Shown here: one piece after another, positions 35,250 through 47,508 of the stretch | How positions within the stretch are numbered: position 1 is the first letter of the stretch | Layout: each line of letters begins with the position of its first letter | Assembly: GCF_042453785.1 (NCBI RefSeq) | Contig: NC_091667.1 | Coordinates: forward strand, 20,263,501 to 20,327,500 | DNA length: 64,000 bases | Reading direction: 5' to 3' | Source of the DNA: Malus domestica | Taxonomy: Eukaryota > Streptophyta > Magnoliopsida > Rosales > Rosaceae | Notes under the pieces: generated by a model | What the model was told of the DNA's origin: nothing | What the model saw: the letters and a program-made list of their open reading frames with translations, nothing else | The model's database searches: none | Translations under genes and position numbers: made by a program

Positions 35250-35888
35250 TTGGATTAATGATTGGTATTGAAAACGACACGCATAACCTTTTGGCCCACT
35301 AAAATTGGCCGAATCTTGATTGGAGAATCACCAAAACAAATAAAAAATTGTATTTAAAAATTGGAATTTTTCTAAAAACAGAGTTCAAGGTACTTCCACT
35401 TTGTTTATTAAAAAAAAAGGTACATCCACTTTTGGAGATCATGATCCCATGCTCATGGACCAAATAAAACAGTCCTCCAAAAATCTGTGCAACTATCCAA
35501 TATTATAAAAATAGTGTCTGACTATATTATAAAATTAGTTTACTTTGGTATGGGATAATTCTAATATCAAATCTTTGTATAATAGTTTTTAGCCCATCTT
35601 TGTTCATGAGTTGATGCTCCATTAATATATATTTCTTAATGTTATTCATATCTTATATCGACTGATTAACATGAAGAATTAGTGTGGATATTTCCACATT
35701 AGACTAATGCTAGGCAATTACCCTTATTAATGGGCAATTAGCAAGAAAGGTAAAAAAGTGACTAAGCAAAAATGTATATCAAGTTTACGTTTTCCCACTC
35801 ATGCCGAATAACGTTCCAGTGAAATGTAGAAACACGTGCATTTATTGAAGTAAAACGAAACATATAGGTTCTGTCTCATTCTATGTTT
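35250..35888. other. AT-rich intergenic spacer
   Basis: No gene, RNA or clear repeat was recognised here. Confidence 0.4.
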
Positions 35889-35905
35889 AAAAACTAACAA
35901 ACAAG

Positions 35906-36066
35906 TCGTACCCAGTGCACAAAGCTCCCGCTTTACGCAGGGTCTGGGAGAGGTGAATGTCGGCTAGCCTTACCCCCATTTATGGAGAGACTGCTTCCAA
36001 GTCTCGAACCCGAGACTTACCGCTCATGGGCGAAGGCACTTGCCATCGCACCAAGTGCGACCTCTC
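35906..36066 (-). mobile_element. Au-type SINE, copy 2, with perfect 17-bp target duplication
   Basis: The minus strand carries the Au consensus from AGGTCGCACTTGGTGCGATG through GTCTCGGGTTCGAGACTTGG to TGCACTGGGTACGAC. It is flanked by identical copies of AAAAACTAACAAACAAG (35889-35905 and 36067-36083). The perfect duplication and the intact body suggest a recent insertion. Confidence 0.95.
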
Positions 36067-36083
36067 AAAAACTAACAAACAAG

Positions 36084-36953
36084 TGATGAATATAAATATA
36101 ACTCACGACCACTTACAAAAAAACTTCTAATTATACGTTGACGTGAAAACTTAAGTCATTAGAGAATAGACCAACAATGTATATGAACCTTGCAACCAAA
36201 GCCTTAGGGATTAACTAAATACACACTCACATCATGCACAAACCTTCCACATACATTCACTTTATAGGGAGCTCTCCAGCCTCCATTGTCCTACGTGTAT
36301 AGGTTTGTGCCATCAGTACTCTTTGAGTAGATATTTTCATCCTAGTTTGCATGGGCCACCCTGGGGCATGCAAAGTGGTGAGATGAGAGAGATGAGTCAC
36401 ACACTTACATAGTCAGTCACATGCAAAGTCGCCCTCTACTCGACCGGGCCCTAACCCATTTTCAGTGAGGTCACCTTTGTACTTTAGTCTTCCAATGCTC
36501 ACGCACTCTAAATAGTGGTGATGTATGTGTACTAGTTGACACCATTTAAATTGGATCGGTTTCACGGTAAAATCATAATTAGATCGATTACATAATTAAT
36601 GTTTGATTTGGTTTGATTTTGTCAAAGGTTTTTAAGGAAGTCGAAACAAACCAAAGTATTGAACGGTTTTGTTCTAGTGAGTTGGACCTAAGCTCAATTA
36701 TTTTGTCAACATTTTAGAGGAATTACAATAATAAAAATATCATAATTTGTTACATATATTTTCATTTAGTAACTGAAAATGAAGGTTATCAAACAAGCCT
36801 TTAGTAACTAATATAGTTACAACTCAAAAATTAACAACTTTGATATTCATCAATCATCAAATTCAACACTGTTATCTCTAGTTATTAGACAATAAAAAAA
36901 CTACCCTTGTAAAGGAAACATGTAAATACTAATAGAGAGTTGATTTTCATACA
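36084..36953. other. AT-rich intergenic spacer
   Basis: No coding region or defined element is seen. Fragments such as GGGCCACCCTGGGGCATGC near 36354 might be older repeats but could not be placed. Confidence 0.35.
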
Positions 36954-36958
36954 CCTTT

Positions 36959-39276
36959 TGACACACCCCGACTCGAATCAGGGCATGTTGACCGTCACGT
37001 GAGGGTGACGTAACCATGTGCACAGTGCGGAAGCGATAATGGTAAGAGATATACGAATAAATAAAAACCGAAAGCTAATTAATGTGCACTAATAAGCAGA
37101 AAGTGCTAGGAATGAGATACAAGTGTAAATACACCTAATCAGAGCGTAGAAAGTCTAGGTGCAGTCCAGTAGGACAAGTACTAGTTATACAGTACTAGAA
37201 GAGGTCCTACGAATATTATATTTTGTCAGAACCGCCGAGATCCACAAATGCCACCAACAACAAGTCCACCTAAAACCTAGAGGGACACAAAACGAAAGTG
37301 TGAGTGGGCAAAAATAAAGCTTTTCAAAATCATTTCATTATTAAATGCTCTAACCCCTCGTCGTAAAACATGTATAATTTTCCCAGAAATAGAATATATA
37401 TATATATTCAAATCATGCTTCACATATCCATATTCATAAGTATGCCATGCCAAAGTATAAACAGAATAAGTAACTCAGTTGAAAATAAATTCATGGAAAA
37501 TAACATATTGGCTGGAACCCCTGCAGAAGTTAGTACGGCTGAATTCATAGCTTATTAGTCAATCTAGCCGGATTCACTACAGGTGACCTATACGACACTA
37601 CACTGCACACGAGTCGAAACCACTGGAAGGGTCTGTACGACAAGACTGAGTGTAATATAGTTATGCTCAATGCTACGCTCTCATGTTAGATGTGCGATAA
37701 ATCGCTAGTCACCTACGAGTCGAAACCACCTATAATGGTCTGTACGACAATACTGTGCACCTAAATTGGATCCAATATGAGCATAGGATGCCGGATGTGA
37801 CATCATAAACAGGCCTGAACCATATCTCTAGCTAAATCACAATCACCCGGGGTGCAGGTTTATGAGCTCTCAATCACATCTCATATTATCAATATTTCAT
37901 ATAACAAAACATAACTCACCTGGTACTTACCTGAGCGTCCACAACACCAATTCATATTATGCATCATATACTAATTCATATGCTAAATGTAAATTTATAT
38001 GCATGGCATTTCAAAGCATACTTTCATTTAAACACATTTTCTAGGAAAATATCAAGTATATAAATATATACTGAAAACCGAAAGCCCACTCACTGGTATG
38101 TCGAAGGGTCGTAGCCCCCGAGTCGCCCTTGACTGCACTCATCCTCGGGATAAGTCTTCCCTATATGCGAAACAACTATAAAAATGTTAATGTAAAACAC
38201 ATAACCAATACTAGCTAATGACTTCTCTTACATTGCTCAAATGAGGTATATAAATATACCATCGTGACCTACACGACTCCACAAACATGCCCAAATTTTT
38301 AGAAAATTTTTCCGACCACCCACGCGTCGTCACGTGCCGCCCAAGGCACGGCCAGACGCGTCGCCCACGTGCGGGCACGTGCCAGGCACACTGACGGTAA
38401 CCCTAACGGCGTTAGGGAATATTCCGTTAAATAATAGCATATACCGTTAAAACTAACCTGACGCCGTTAGAATATTCCGTTAAAGTTGACGGAATATTCG
38501 CTCGTCTTCTTCCTTCGACTCCGGTGATCGTCGCCGTCGCCGGAAAACTGGGAATTCGAAAAACCTTGATATCTCAGTCAATTCTTAACCAAATTACCTC
38601 AAATTTGTCCCAAAATGAAGCATGTAACTAGAAGAACAAAGTCTTACCAATTTCAAGGCTTGAAATCCACGGAATCTCGACGGAGAAAACTCGATAATCC
38701 GGCCAAAACTTGAAACTCGCCAAACTCGACTTCTCGACGTCCAAAACACTTCGTTTTTCTTCTCCGAGCTTCGTGAAGACGTTCTAAAGCTTCCTATAAC
38801 CTTGCAATCTCCCAAAAACTCCACAATAATGTGTGCATGAACAATACCTCAATTTGGGGTTCTTGGTTCTTACGATCCCGAAGCTTTCACGTCCTAAAAA
38901 TGGTATGGTTAAGATCCTAAAGTTACAAGGAACTCAAACATGGCCTCTAAAGGTTCGATTTGCAAAGTTTTGTGAGGGTTGGAGTTTGTCCGTACGGTTC
39001 GTACGGAAAAAGAAGAGAATCGAGAGGGAGGAGAGAGGGAGAGTACACGGGAAGGGGAGAGAGGGAGTTGGAGTGTGTGTGTGTGGTCCAATTTTTTTTT
39101 TGACTTCCAAACAACCACAAAACCATAACAACTTTAAGTCCTAATTGGTTCCAAAATATTAGGGACTTAATGTATTAGTTCACTTTTAAACTTAAACCAC
39201 ACAACCACACAAAACGTCCAAGGGCAATTTTGTCTTTTCACACTTCCGAGAAAATATTTCGGGACAAGCATTGACA
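36959..39276. mobile_element. Solo-LTR-like fossil, 2.3 kb
   Basis: The ends are TGACACACCCCGACTCG and GGGACAAGCATTGACA, TG..CA, with the 5-bp direct repeat CCTTT at 36954-36958 and 39277-39281. No pol domain is present, so this is most simply a solo LTR of a gypsy-type element with long LTRs. A degenerate internal duplication holds CGAGTCGAAACCAC about 37610 and 37718. A block with CCGTTA/TAACGG inverted words lies near 38395-38490. The small ORFs at 37370-39144 are chance frames in the LTR. Confidence 0.7.
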
Positions 39277-39281
39277 CCTTT

Positions 39282-40230
39282 TTTAGCCCTACTCATCTTT
39301 ATTTACTGCAGTCAAGCTGAATAAAAAAACATAAATAAATATGTTTAATCAGGGATGTGTAAGGAGAGAAAAATGTTGTATTAATCATTTCTTATACTAT
39401 ATGTAAGTGGTTGGTTTGACTTGGTTTATGTAAGTTATCACTTTTCGCAAACCAATTCATTACGATTTAGCATTATTTTAGACTGTTTGACTTTTTTTTG
39501 ATAATAAAAAAGGGACAAAATTAACTCAAAGACTAAGTTGTGTGCAACATTTTTGTATATAAAATTTTTTATGTGCCGCAACCATTTATCGTGTTAAGAG
39601 TTGGCCAACTTTATTTAGAACTTCATAGTGTGTATATACACCAAAGAAAAATGAGAACTACACACCTCCTTTTACATACCTTTTTTTTAATTTTGGCCCT
39701 CAAATTAAACTACGGAGGGAGAGAAAAATGTGATGTGATGATCATTTATCTTTACGGAAACACATCGGTTCCATAGTCACATTTATCCCCCACAAATTAA
39801 CTTGCGCGTTGGATAGACTCCCTCAAAGAGTTTATACATATCTAAAATTAAAGAAAATCCATAAATAGTTTTTCAAAAGAAAATATTTAAGTGTAGAAAA
39901 AAATTAAATAAAAATGATCCTATAGAAATTATTTACTTGAACTTATTTTTATAAATCATGTGTCGTAACAGTGTATAATTAAATTATTAATAAAAATATT
40001 TAACTATCAACTGTCACAATATAAAACATACAAAATATAATTTAAAATCATGATTTTCCTATTATTTTCGAATAAATAATCGGTATTATCCAAACGAGAA
40101 GTGCTTTTGCTGTCAAGTTTTTGTTTGCTTCTCAAACTCTATCCCATGAAATTGAATAGTCCAACAAGGGAAGGGAAGCAAAGGCAAAGCAAGGGATCAT
40201 CACCCAATTGGGCCAATTCCACTTGTGCCA
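39282..40230. other. AT-rich intergenic spacer
   Basis: No gene is supported. The base composition is strongly AT-rich and the sequence grades into the pyrimidine-rich leader of the AHL gene after 40200. Confidence 0.35.
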
Positions 40231-41491
40231 CACACACAAGAGAGAGAGAGAGAGAGGTGCTTTTGAACAGAGAAAGATAAGCAGCTTTTCTCAGAGGAAG
40301 AGAGAGAGAGAGAGAGAGAGAGAGTAAACTACATCCTAGAGAAATGCATTCAGATAAGGACTTGTGCTAGACCCAGTAGTAAATATCGCTCTCTCTCTCA
40401 CACACACCAAATGACCCCCTCCTTCCTGCATTTCCCAAAAAACAGTTCGACCTTTAATGCCCCTTCAAGAATCTCTCTCTTTCCTCCCTACACAATTCAA
40501 ACTTCTTACCCTTCCCCTAGTCCCAGACCTAGAGAAGCACACAGTGTTCTTCTTCACCAGTCTGACCTTTAAACCTGTTTGAAAAAAATACCACTTTGAC
40601 TCTCTCTCTGTCTGTCATCTTTTTACTTGGGTTATCTTTTCTTTTGCATTCTCACACTTTGTAGTGCCAAAACAAGAACTGGGTTTGTTCCTACATGTTG
40701 GCATTGACTCAAAGTTGTAGCCTTTTTTAAATAATAGTTTTTCTTGAGAGGGGTTGTTTTGAATTTTGAAGTTTGAAATATTAGAGCTTTGGATTTGATG
40801 CATATGGTTATGGGGTTGCCTTTGAAGATGCTTGGTGTCAAAGGATTTATAATGGGTTGGTGACAGTGGACCTCTTTCCTTCCAGTCTCTCTTGCTCTTT
40901 CCCTTCAGCATGAAGCCTTTTTCTTGCTTACCTTGGTTTGGTAAGCTGTAAAAGTAGCTTCCATCTTTGTCTTTTCTCCTACATAATTATTATTAGCCTT
41001 TGAATTTTGAACTTCCTTTTCTCTCTTGCTTTCTTGGTTGTTAAAAGTTTTGTGGCTGTTGCTCTAATCAAGTTGTAATTTTACTTAAATTTCATAGCTT
41101 TTCTTTTGCATATAGCCAAGTTGGTTTTTTTTTTCTCTCTCTTTTGTTCTAGCTTTTAATTCCATATATAGTTTTTAGAAACTTCATCTGTGAAATCTGA
41201 TCAATTTATCGGTTTTGTTATGTTCACATCCTGAAAAGATGTATAATATTTCAGTTTTGCAACCAATGTATATCTTGTGGTAATTTCAGTGTTAGTATTC
41301 TGCATCCAAATTTTCGATACCTAGAAACTTGTCTAGTATTTGCAAATTGGGTTCACATTCTGCCGAATTTTGTGTTTCTATAGAGCTGTCCTAGTACTGA
41401 ACAGTGAGTATTAGAGCACGAGGGAGCATTTTGCATTGAGTTGCAAAGTTGGGGCTTCAAGGTTGCCTTTGAAAGATAATCAAATAAATGC
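40230..41491 (+). promoter_or_regulatory. Leader of the AHL gene: GA repeats, leader intron and a 21-codon upstream ORF
   Basis: Two GA microsatellites (about 40240-40255 and 40301-40323) and CT-rich tracts mark the promoter/leader boundary. A strong donor GTAAGC at 40941 and acceptor TATAG ending at 41383 define a probable leader intron. Upstream of it, an ATG at 40798-40800 opens a 21-codon frame (MHMVMGLPLKMLGVKGFIMG then W) closed by TGA at 40861-40863. Upstream ORFs can limit translation of the main frame; whether this one does so is unknown. Confidence 0.5.
40798..40863 (+). CDS. Upstream ORF in the AHL leader, 21 codons
   Basis: The frame runs from ATG at 40798 to TGA at 40861-40863 inside the probable first leader exon. 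The peptide is Met/Gly/Leu-rich with four Met codons in its first eleven residues. Its role is not established; it may be an unused frame. Confidence 0.3.
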   Translation: MHMVMGLPLKMLGVKGFIMGW

Positions 41492-44400
41492 ATGGATCGG
41501 AGGGACCCTATGGCATTGTCGGGGTCAGCCTCTTACTTTACGTCTAGAGGAATAACTGGTTCCGGAACACAATCTGGGATACATGGATCACCAGGCATTC
41601 ATCCCTTATCTAATACAAATATAGCATTTCAATCCAATATTGAAGGAAGTAACATTGGATCAACATTGCCGGTAGGGCCTTCTTCGGCTATTTCACAGCA
41701 TGGTGTCAATCTGGGTGCACCATCCGCGGTGCCACCAGGCGAATCTTTAAAAAGGAAAAGAGGAAGACCTCGAAAATATGGACCTGATGGGACTGTTTCA
41801 TTGGCATTGTCTCCTGCAGCATTTGCTAATCCTGGTACAGTATCATCAAGCCCAAAACGGGGTAGAGGGCGGCCACCAGGGTCTGGGAAGAAGCAACAAT
41901 TAGTGTCTCATGGTAAGTTGCGACTTGCAATGGCAATTTTACTTTTCTTTATTGGGATATTTGTTAGTAACGCTGGTGATATCTTGTTGAAGAATTTTTT
42001 TTTTCCTATGGTATTCATAATTTAGAGAAATCTCAGAGAACTTTTTTTAAGTTAGGGTATCCTAATAACGTAATGCGTCCGTTTACATTGTCTTATGATC
42101 TGCTTTTAAAAGTTCACTATCTGCCTATCTGATATTAGATGCGGCTTGAAGTCTGTGCCTATAACTCGAATGCTTGTTATCCGAAGTAAATATACTGACA
42201 TTCCCACTACTGTCATGTAAACTATCTCAAAACTATTGCAACATTTAGTAGACAGGATGATTCTAATGGCCAAACAGAATTCGGGAAATTTTGATGCATT
42301 TGGTACATGTCCAAGGGCATTAAAATGTGGAATTATACAAGCTGATTTTAAACATAAATGTAGTAAAAAGAACTACATTTTCAATAAGTCGTTGCGGACT
42401 ACCTACATGATTTAAATTTATGCTTCTTGCCCTGCATTGGAACTTCTTGTATGAAAATGATGTTGCAAATGGTTGATTGTTTTGCTAGGCGGATTGCTGT
42501 CTGGTTCTGCTGGGATGGGATTTACTCCACATATTATCAGCATTGCAGTGGGAGAAGTACGCCAAATAAACTCATCCATATATACATGTATTATATAATC
42601 ATATATATGCAAGAACCTACTTCTTTTGTCATGAAGAGTTCTCTATTGATATTTTAATGTGGCCAAGAAGTGGTGGTGTAGATTCTGATTATGTCTGCAA
42701 CTAAATGAGTGGCTCAGAAACCCGATGATGCCAGATTCATGAGTCCTGTGCCGGCTTAGTTATGTATATAGGTTAATGTCCATAAATGTAATAATTTAAT
42801 TATGCATAAGTAACTATTGGAGAGGTCGCACTTGTTGCGATGGCAAGTGCCTTCGCCCATGAGCGGTAGGTCTCGGGTTCGAGACTTGGGAGCAGCCTCT
42901 CCATAAATGGGGGTAAGGCTAGCCGACATTCACCTCTCTCAGACCCTGCGTAAAGCGGGAGCCTTGTGCACTGGGTACGACCTTTTTATGCATAAGTAAC
43001 TATTGGAGATGTAGAGATATTACACATCACAAGTATATAAAGGACTAGCAATTATTCAAATGAGCCAAAATTGCGAGTCAGCTTGAATTTGGTAGTTTGA
43101 TGTAGCCATGATTTTAAGGTGGTTGACTTTGATATAGGCTATGACATCTTATTGGAAAATAAAAAGATAAGCATTGAGGTGCATCAGTTTCACTTGGGTG
43201 ATTGTTATTCTGTCATGACTGCTATATTAAGTTATAAACAATCGAGTTCTTGAAGATATTTCTTTTTTAGGTTTTACTGTTATCTATTTTGTTGTCTTGA
43301 TATCAGCTTATCTTTTCTTGCAGGATGTTGCAACAAAAATAATGGCGTTTTCGCAGCAGGGGCCAAGAGCTGTGTGCATCTTGTCAGCCAACGGTGCTGT
43401 CTCTACTGTGACGCTACGTCAGCCCTCAACTTCTGGTGGTACAGTCACATATGAGGTATGAATATTGAACTTCTTGGTCAGTTTGATCCTTTGTGAAGGT
43501 TTGAGTAATTCTAGGCTTATATTTTCTTGTATATTTGGAATTTTGGGGGTAATGTTTATGGCTATGAGGTTATTCATGAAAAAGGAATCCGAGTTCAACA
43601 TCCGTTTATGTTTGTGGTAAATTTTTTCAGCAAATCCTACATACACAATCACGCGTGCGCATATACATACACAGACAGACACATTTATGCATTTTCCTTT
43701 GCATATTTTAATTCTTTTTTCTTCACCGAAGCTTCTGGTTCTTTTTTTCTTCACTTGAGTTTATTTCTTGTGGTTTGCGACTTCTTTAGGGACGGTTTGA
43801 GATAATATGTCTCTCAGGCTCTTACTTGCTCACTGAAATTGGTGGTTCCCGAAACCGAAATGGCGGTCTGAGCGTCTCCCTTGCTAGTCCTGATGGTCGT
43901 GTCATTGGTGGAGGAGTAGGAGGGATGCTTATTGCAGCAACCCCTGTTCAGGTAGTAACTTCTTCATTGCTCTAGCTTTTCTTTATTGTGTTTGATCAGT
44001 AAATCTTTGTCATTCTTATGAATTGATAGTTAATCTTTTCAATGGGGAAAGAAATTTATGGGGTTGGTGCTGTTTTCTTTACAAATATTGTTACTGTGAC
44101 CGTAAATGGTAATCGGATAGAGTGGTGACTTCACCAGAACAGAAACATGCCAGCGTAATTTTCATCTGAACGATACGAGTTTACATTAGTAGATAAGAAA
44201 ATGTCTTAAAGGAGTTATTTTTTCCCTTCCCTTGCCAACTTTGAGGCTGAAACACGTGGTGGATGAATCCAGGTGATAGTAGGTAGCTTCCTATGGGGTG
44301 GTTCGAAGACAAAGAACAAGAAAAGGGAAGCCGTAGAAGGTGTCACAGACTTGGAACACGAGACAGTTGACAATTCGATTGCACTAAACAGCATTCAACC

Positions 44401-44503
44401 AGATCAGAGTGTTAGCCAAAGTGCTTCATTGGCCGCGTGGCAGGCATCACGGCCACTGGATATGCGTAACAGTCATGTTGACATTGATTTGATGCGAGGG
44501 TAA
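41492..44503 (+). CDS. AT-hook motif nuclear-localized (AHL) protein with PPC domain
   Basis: Five exons, 41492-41912, 42489-42556, 43324-43455, 43790-43951 and 44273-44503, join in frame to give 337 residues ending MRG and TAA. Residues 90-97 are the AT-hook RGRPRKYG and 122-130 the second hook KRGRGRPPG, the pairing of a two-hook (type II) AHL. The PPC/DUF296 domain runs about 151-258: GFTPHIISIAVGEDVATKIM, GPRAVCILSANGAVS, GRFEIICLSGSYL and SPDGRVIGGGVGGMLIAATP. AHL proteins bind AT-rich minor grooves in the nucleus and form trimers through PPC to repress or organise transcription in growth and hormone pathways. The Ser/Gly-rich N-terminus is probably disordered. Introns hold an Au SINE (intron 2). 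No defects seen. The family is certain; the orthologue is not assigned. Confidence 0.95.
42824..42986 (+). mobile_element. Au-type SINE, copy 3, in intron 2 of the AHL gene
   Basis: The plus strand reads GGTCGCACTTGTTGCGATGG, the B-box region GGTCTCGGGTTCGAGACTTG, GGGGTAAGGCTAGCCGACAT and the end CACTGGGTACGACCTTTT. The flanks are a perfect 23-bp duplication that starts TATGCATAAGTAACTATTGG (42801-42823 and 42987-43009). It lies in the same orientation as the host gene. Confidence 0.95.
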
Positions 44504-45377
44504 CTATTTCGTTTACACGGTCAGTGTATGTACATTTCAGTTTCATCGCTAGTTGGATTTATTTTTCTTCGAAGCATCGATGTTGGGAAACAGAAGCCAG
44601 ATGATCGTCTAACTTCATTTATCCATGATAGACATTGGGTCTGTACTACTATATTTCTTTAGTTTAATCAAAATTTAGCTTGAACTTGAGCATTCATGAT
44701 TTCACTTTCATCTCTAGGCATGGTAACTTTTATTCTCTGGCGAAATAAAGGGGAGATTCAGACTGAAATTTCTTCCCTTTGTCGGCATACATGCTCGTAA
44801 ATTAGGATCACACATTCTCGATCAACATGGTGTTTATGTTTCATGTAGTGAAGGAATGTCTACATTGATCTACATTGATCTTCTTGTTTCCGTGACGAAT
44901 GTTTATTTTTTGATTCAATCAGGATCGACAGTGAATAACTTTCTTGTTAGACAGTTTGGCATGTTATGTTGATGGACCTTCTCTCCGTCTCCTCTATTGT
45001 TTTTCATTCCCCCTATTCACCGTTGTACCTTTTCATGTGTTTTGTAAAAGTTCGGCCGCGGACGGAGAAAAGATGAAACCACCTTTCCCAACACTTGTTA
45101 TGCTTTGTCGATCTAAGAAAACAGACAGGAATAAACAGAAACATGTATGCACCCCATGCAAAGACAGTACAGAAGAAATCGATTAGAACAAAATAGAGGT
45201 TCCGATTTTTTAAATTTCACATTCCCAAAATATAAGATAACATAAGCAACAGAGCACCAAGCATCGGATCATGTGATATCTAACAGCAAGTCCACTTTTT
45301 AAAAAAAATGCATTAGCATTCAGCCCATTTAATTCACTCAGTGAACAATGATAAATCTCAATTAACAGTAATAGACT
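44504..45377. other. 3' flank of the AHL gene
   Basis: 3' UTR-like sequence follows the AHL stop. From about 45200 onward short ORFs have no coding support. No defined element is visible until the Harbinger-related sequence begins near 45378. Confidence 0.35.
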
Positions 45378-45511
45378 AAATGCATCTCCATCCCTAAAAA
45401 ATGCGTTGGCACAAACGATCTTCACCCCTACAAAATGCGCTGGCACCCAGCCCATTTAAAATATTATTAATTTTTTATAAAATAATAAATAAAAAAAATA
45501 GTTTTAATTTC

Positions 45512-45775
45512 AGATAGGATTTTTAACCAATCTCGTCACACCACGACGTGTTATTATCCGAACGTACTATTTTGTGAATAGATTTCCACTAAGATTTTCA
45601 ACCAATCCTGACGTGCCACGTGTCACTATTTGTTTACAATAATTTAGCCAAGATTTCGATAAGATTTTCAACCAATTCTGACGCATCATGTGTCACTATC
45701 GGTTTACAATAATTTAGTCAAGATTTCGATAAGATTTTCAACCAATCATGTAGTGCCATGCGGCATTGTCCAGAA
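45512..45775. repeat. Tandem repeat, about four units of 70 bp, upstream of the Harbinger transposase
   Basis: The word AAGATTTTCAACCAAT recurs at 45591, 45661 and 45731, a 70-bp period, with a diverged first unit near 45516 (AGGATTTTTAACCAAT). Between these are ACGTGCCACGTGTCACTAT and GGTTTACAATAATTTAG phrases. It lies just upstream of the transposase leader and may represent the element's promoter-proximal region. Confidence 0.7.
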
Positions 45776-45903
45776 CCTCATCCTTAATTTTTTTTTTTTA
45801 TCCATATAAACCCTACATCCCTACATCCATCCTCACTCCAAACTCAATCATTCTTTTTAGCTCAGAATCCTTCTGCATCCTTTTCAAATCTTGAGTTCTT
45901 ACA

Positions 45904-47085
45904 ATGTCTTCTTCAAGGAGAGTATATAAACAGTTTGAAGACCAACAGAAAAGATTGTTGGCACAACAGGAAGAATTGGTCAATCTCGAGGAAGGTGGAG
46001 GTGGAGATGAGGCTGATAAGGATAAGGATGATGACCATAGAAGGCAGAGGGCCTCACATTCTCACCGTGTCATGGAAGTTGTGGGTCAGATAGCCAAATC
46101 CAGACGTGCCGCAAACTTCGATAGAAAAAGGGAAAGACGAGGTAAAGATCTCTTGGAAGATTATTTTATTCCCAACATCGTATTCCCTTATCATGTTTTT
46201 AGACGTCGTTTTAGAATGCAACGAAGTTTGTTCAACAAAATCATGAGTGCTATTTGCAACCATGATCCATACTTTGTGCAAAAAGAGGATGCTTTTAATG
46301 TTCTAGGTCTTCTTCCTGAGCAAAAAATTACGGGTGCTTTTCGAATGCTTGCATATGGAGCATCTGCAGATCAAGTGGATGAGATAGCGAGGATGGGAAA
46401 AATAACTATTTTGGAGTCCCTGATGCGGTTTTGCTTTGCAATTGAAGCCCTCTACACCAATGAGTACCTCCAGAAACCCACGCCAAGGGACATGCAAAAG
46501 TTTCTGAGGAAGGGTGAGATGTGAGGCTTCCCTGACATGATTGGAAGCATCGACTGCATGCACTGGACTTGGAAAAAATGTCCAAGTGCATTGCAAGGAG
46601 CTTATGGCGACAGAAAATGAGCCAAAAATATCATTTTGGAAGTGGTGGCTTCATTTGATACATGGATTTGACATGCTTTTTTTGGTGTTCTAGGAGCTCA
46701 GAATGTCTTTGTCCAATTTCCAGTGTTCGACGAACTACTGCAAGGAAAAGCGCCGAGATGCACATATTGGGTTAATGGCGATAAATACAACAGAGCATAC
46801 TACCTTGCAAACCACATTTACCTAAGTGGACAACGTTTGTCAAAACAGTGCCACATCCACAGAGTGAAAAAGAAAAACACTTCGCAAAATGTCAAGAGAG
46901 GTGTAGGAAGGATGTGGAGTGTTGTTTTGATATCCTGCAAGCTCGTTAGACGATTGTCAGGGCTGCTGCTAGAATGTTTGATGTTGAGACTCTTCAGTCC
47001 ATCATGATGATGTGTATTGTTCGCCACAATTCTATATCTGAGGCAATCTTTGACAATTTACCAACATTCCCATTTGTTGAATGAT
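45904..47085 (+). pseudogene. Harbinger-type (DDE_Tnp_4) transposase remnant
   Basis: The frame from 45904 encodes MSSSRRVYKQFEDQQKRLLA, an acidic and basic linker, and the conserved helical domain (DLLEDYFIPNIVFPYHVFRR, then GLLPEQKITGAFRMLAYG) up to a stop at 46522. Beyond it [20 protein letters not shown] carries the second Asp-containing motif of the DDE_Tnp_4 catalytic core. Further stops follow at about 46618 and 46668. From about 46890 the C-terminal motif (DVECCFDILQAR, LQSIMMMCIVRHN) is in another frame. Plant relatives are often annotated as ALP1-like. It is inactive as encoded. Confidence 0.85.
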
Positions 47086-47238
47086 TTGTTGTGGTTCTTC
47101 GCATTATAGAATGCTTGTGCTTGTAGTGTCTATAAATGTGGGATAAGATAGTATTATAAAATGCTGGTGTAACATAAATAAATAAATTAAAATATTGATG
47201 CGAGTGGAATACATATAAATAAATAAAAATATTGTTAC

Positions 47239-47508
47239 CTAATCCGCTAAACTTGTCCCACTATTCAGATTACTAGAAGCATGAGAGATAACGTTTTTCC
47301 AACAAGTAAGGGATGCATTGAGTTTTTTCCAACGACCTTGAAGACCTTGACTACTTCTGGCGTCTTTTCCATGTACATCACAAAACGCTTTTGTAATTTT
47401 ACTCCAGATTTCTTGCTTATCCATCTCATTACCTGTAATTGGGTCATGAGTAGTGTGAACCCAGCATTCACACAACGTAACATCTTTGATGAGCTTCCAT
47501 GTAGTCAT
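47239..47508 (-). CDS. Harbinger ORF1-like Myb/SANT protein fragment, 89 residues
   Basis: Convergent to the transposase, the minus frame 47508-47239 reads MTTWKLIKDVTLCECWVHTT, then GNEMDKQEIWSKITKAF and SSQGLQGRWKKLNASLTCWK. The W-x(n)-W-x(n)-RWKKL spacing is that of the Myb/SANT-like ORF1 protein of PIF/Pong elements, which assists transposase binding and nuclear entry. It is short relative to full ORF1 and probably lacks its C-terminal part. Confidence 0.65.
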   Translation of the reverse strand: MTTWKLIKDVTLCECWVHTTHDPITGNEMDKQEIWSKITKAFCDVHGKDARSSQGLQGRWKKLNASLTCWKNVISHASSNLNSGTSLAD

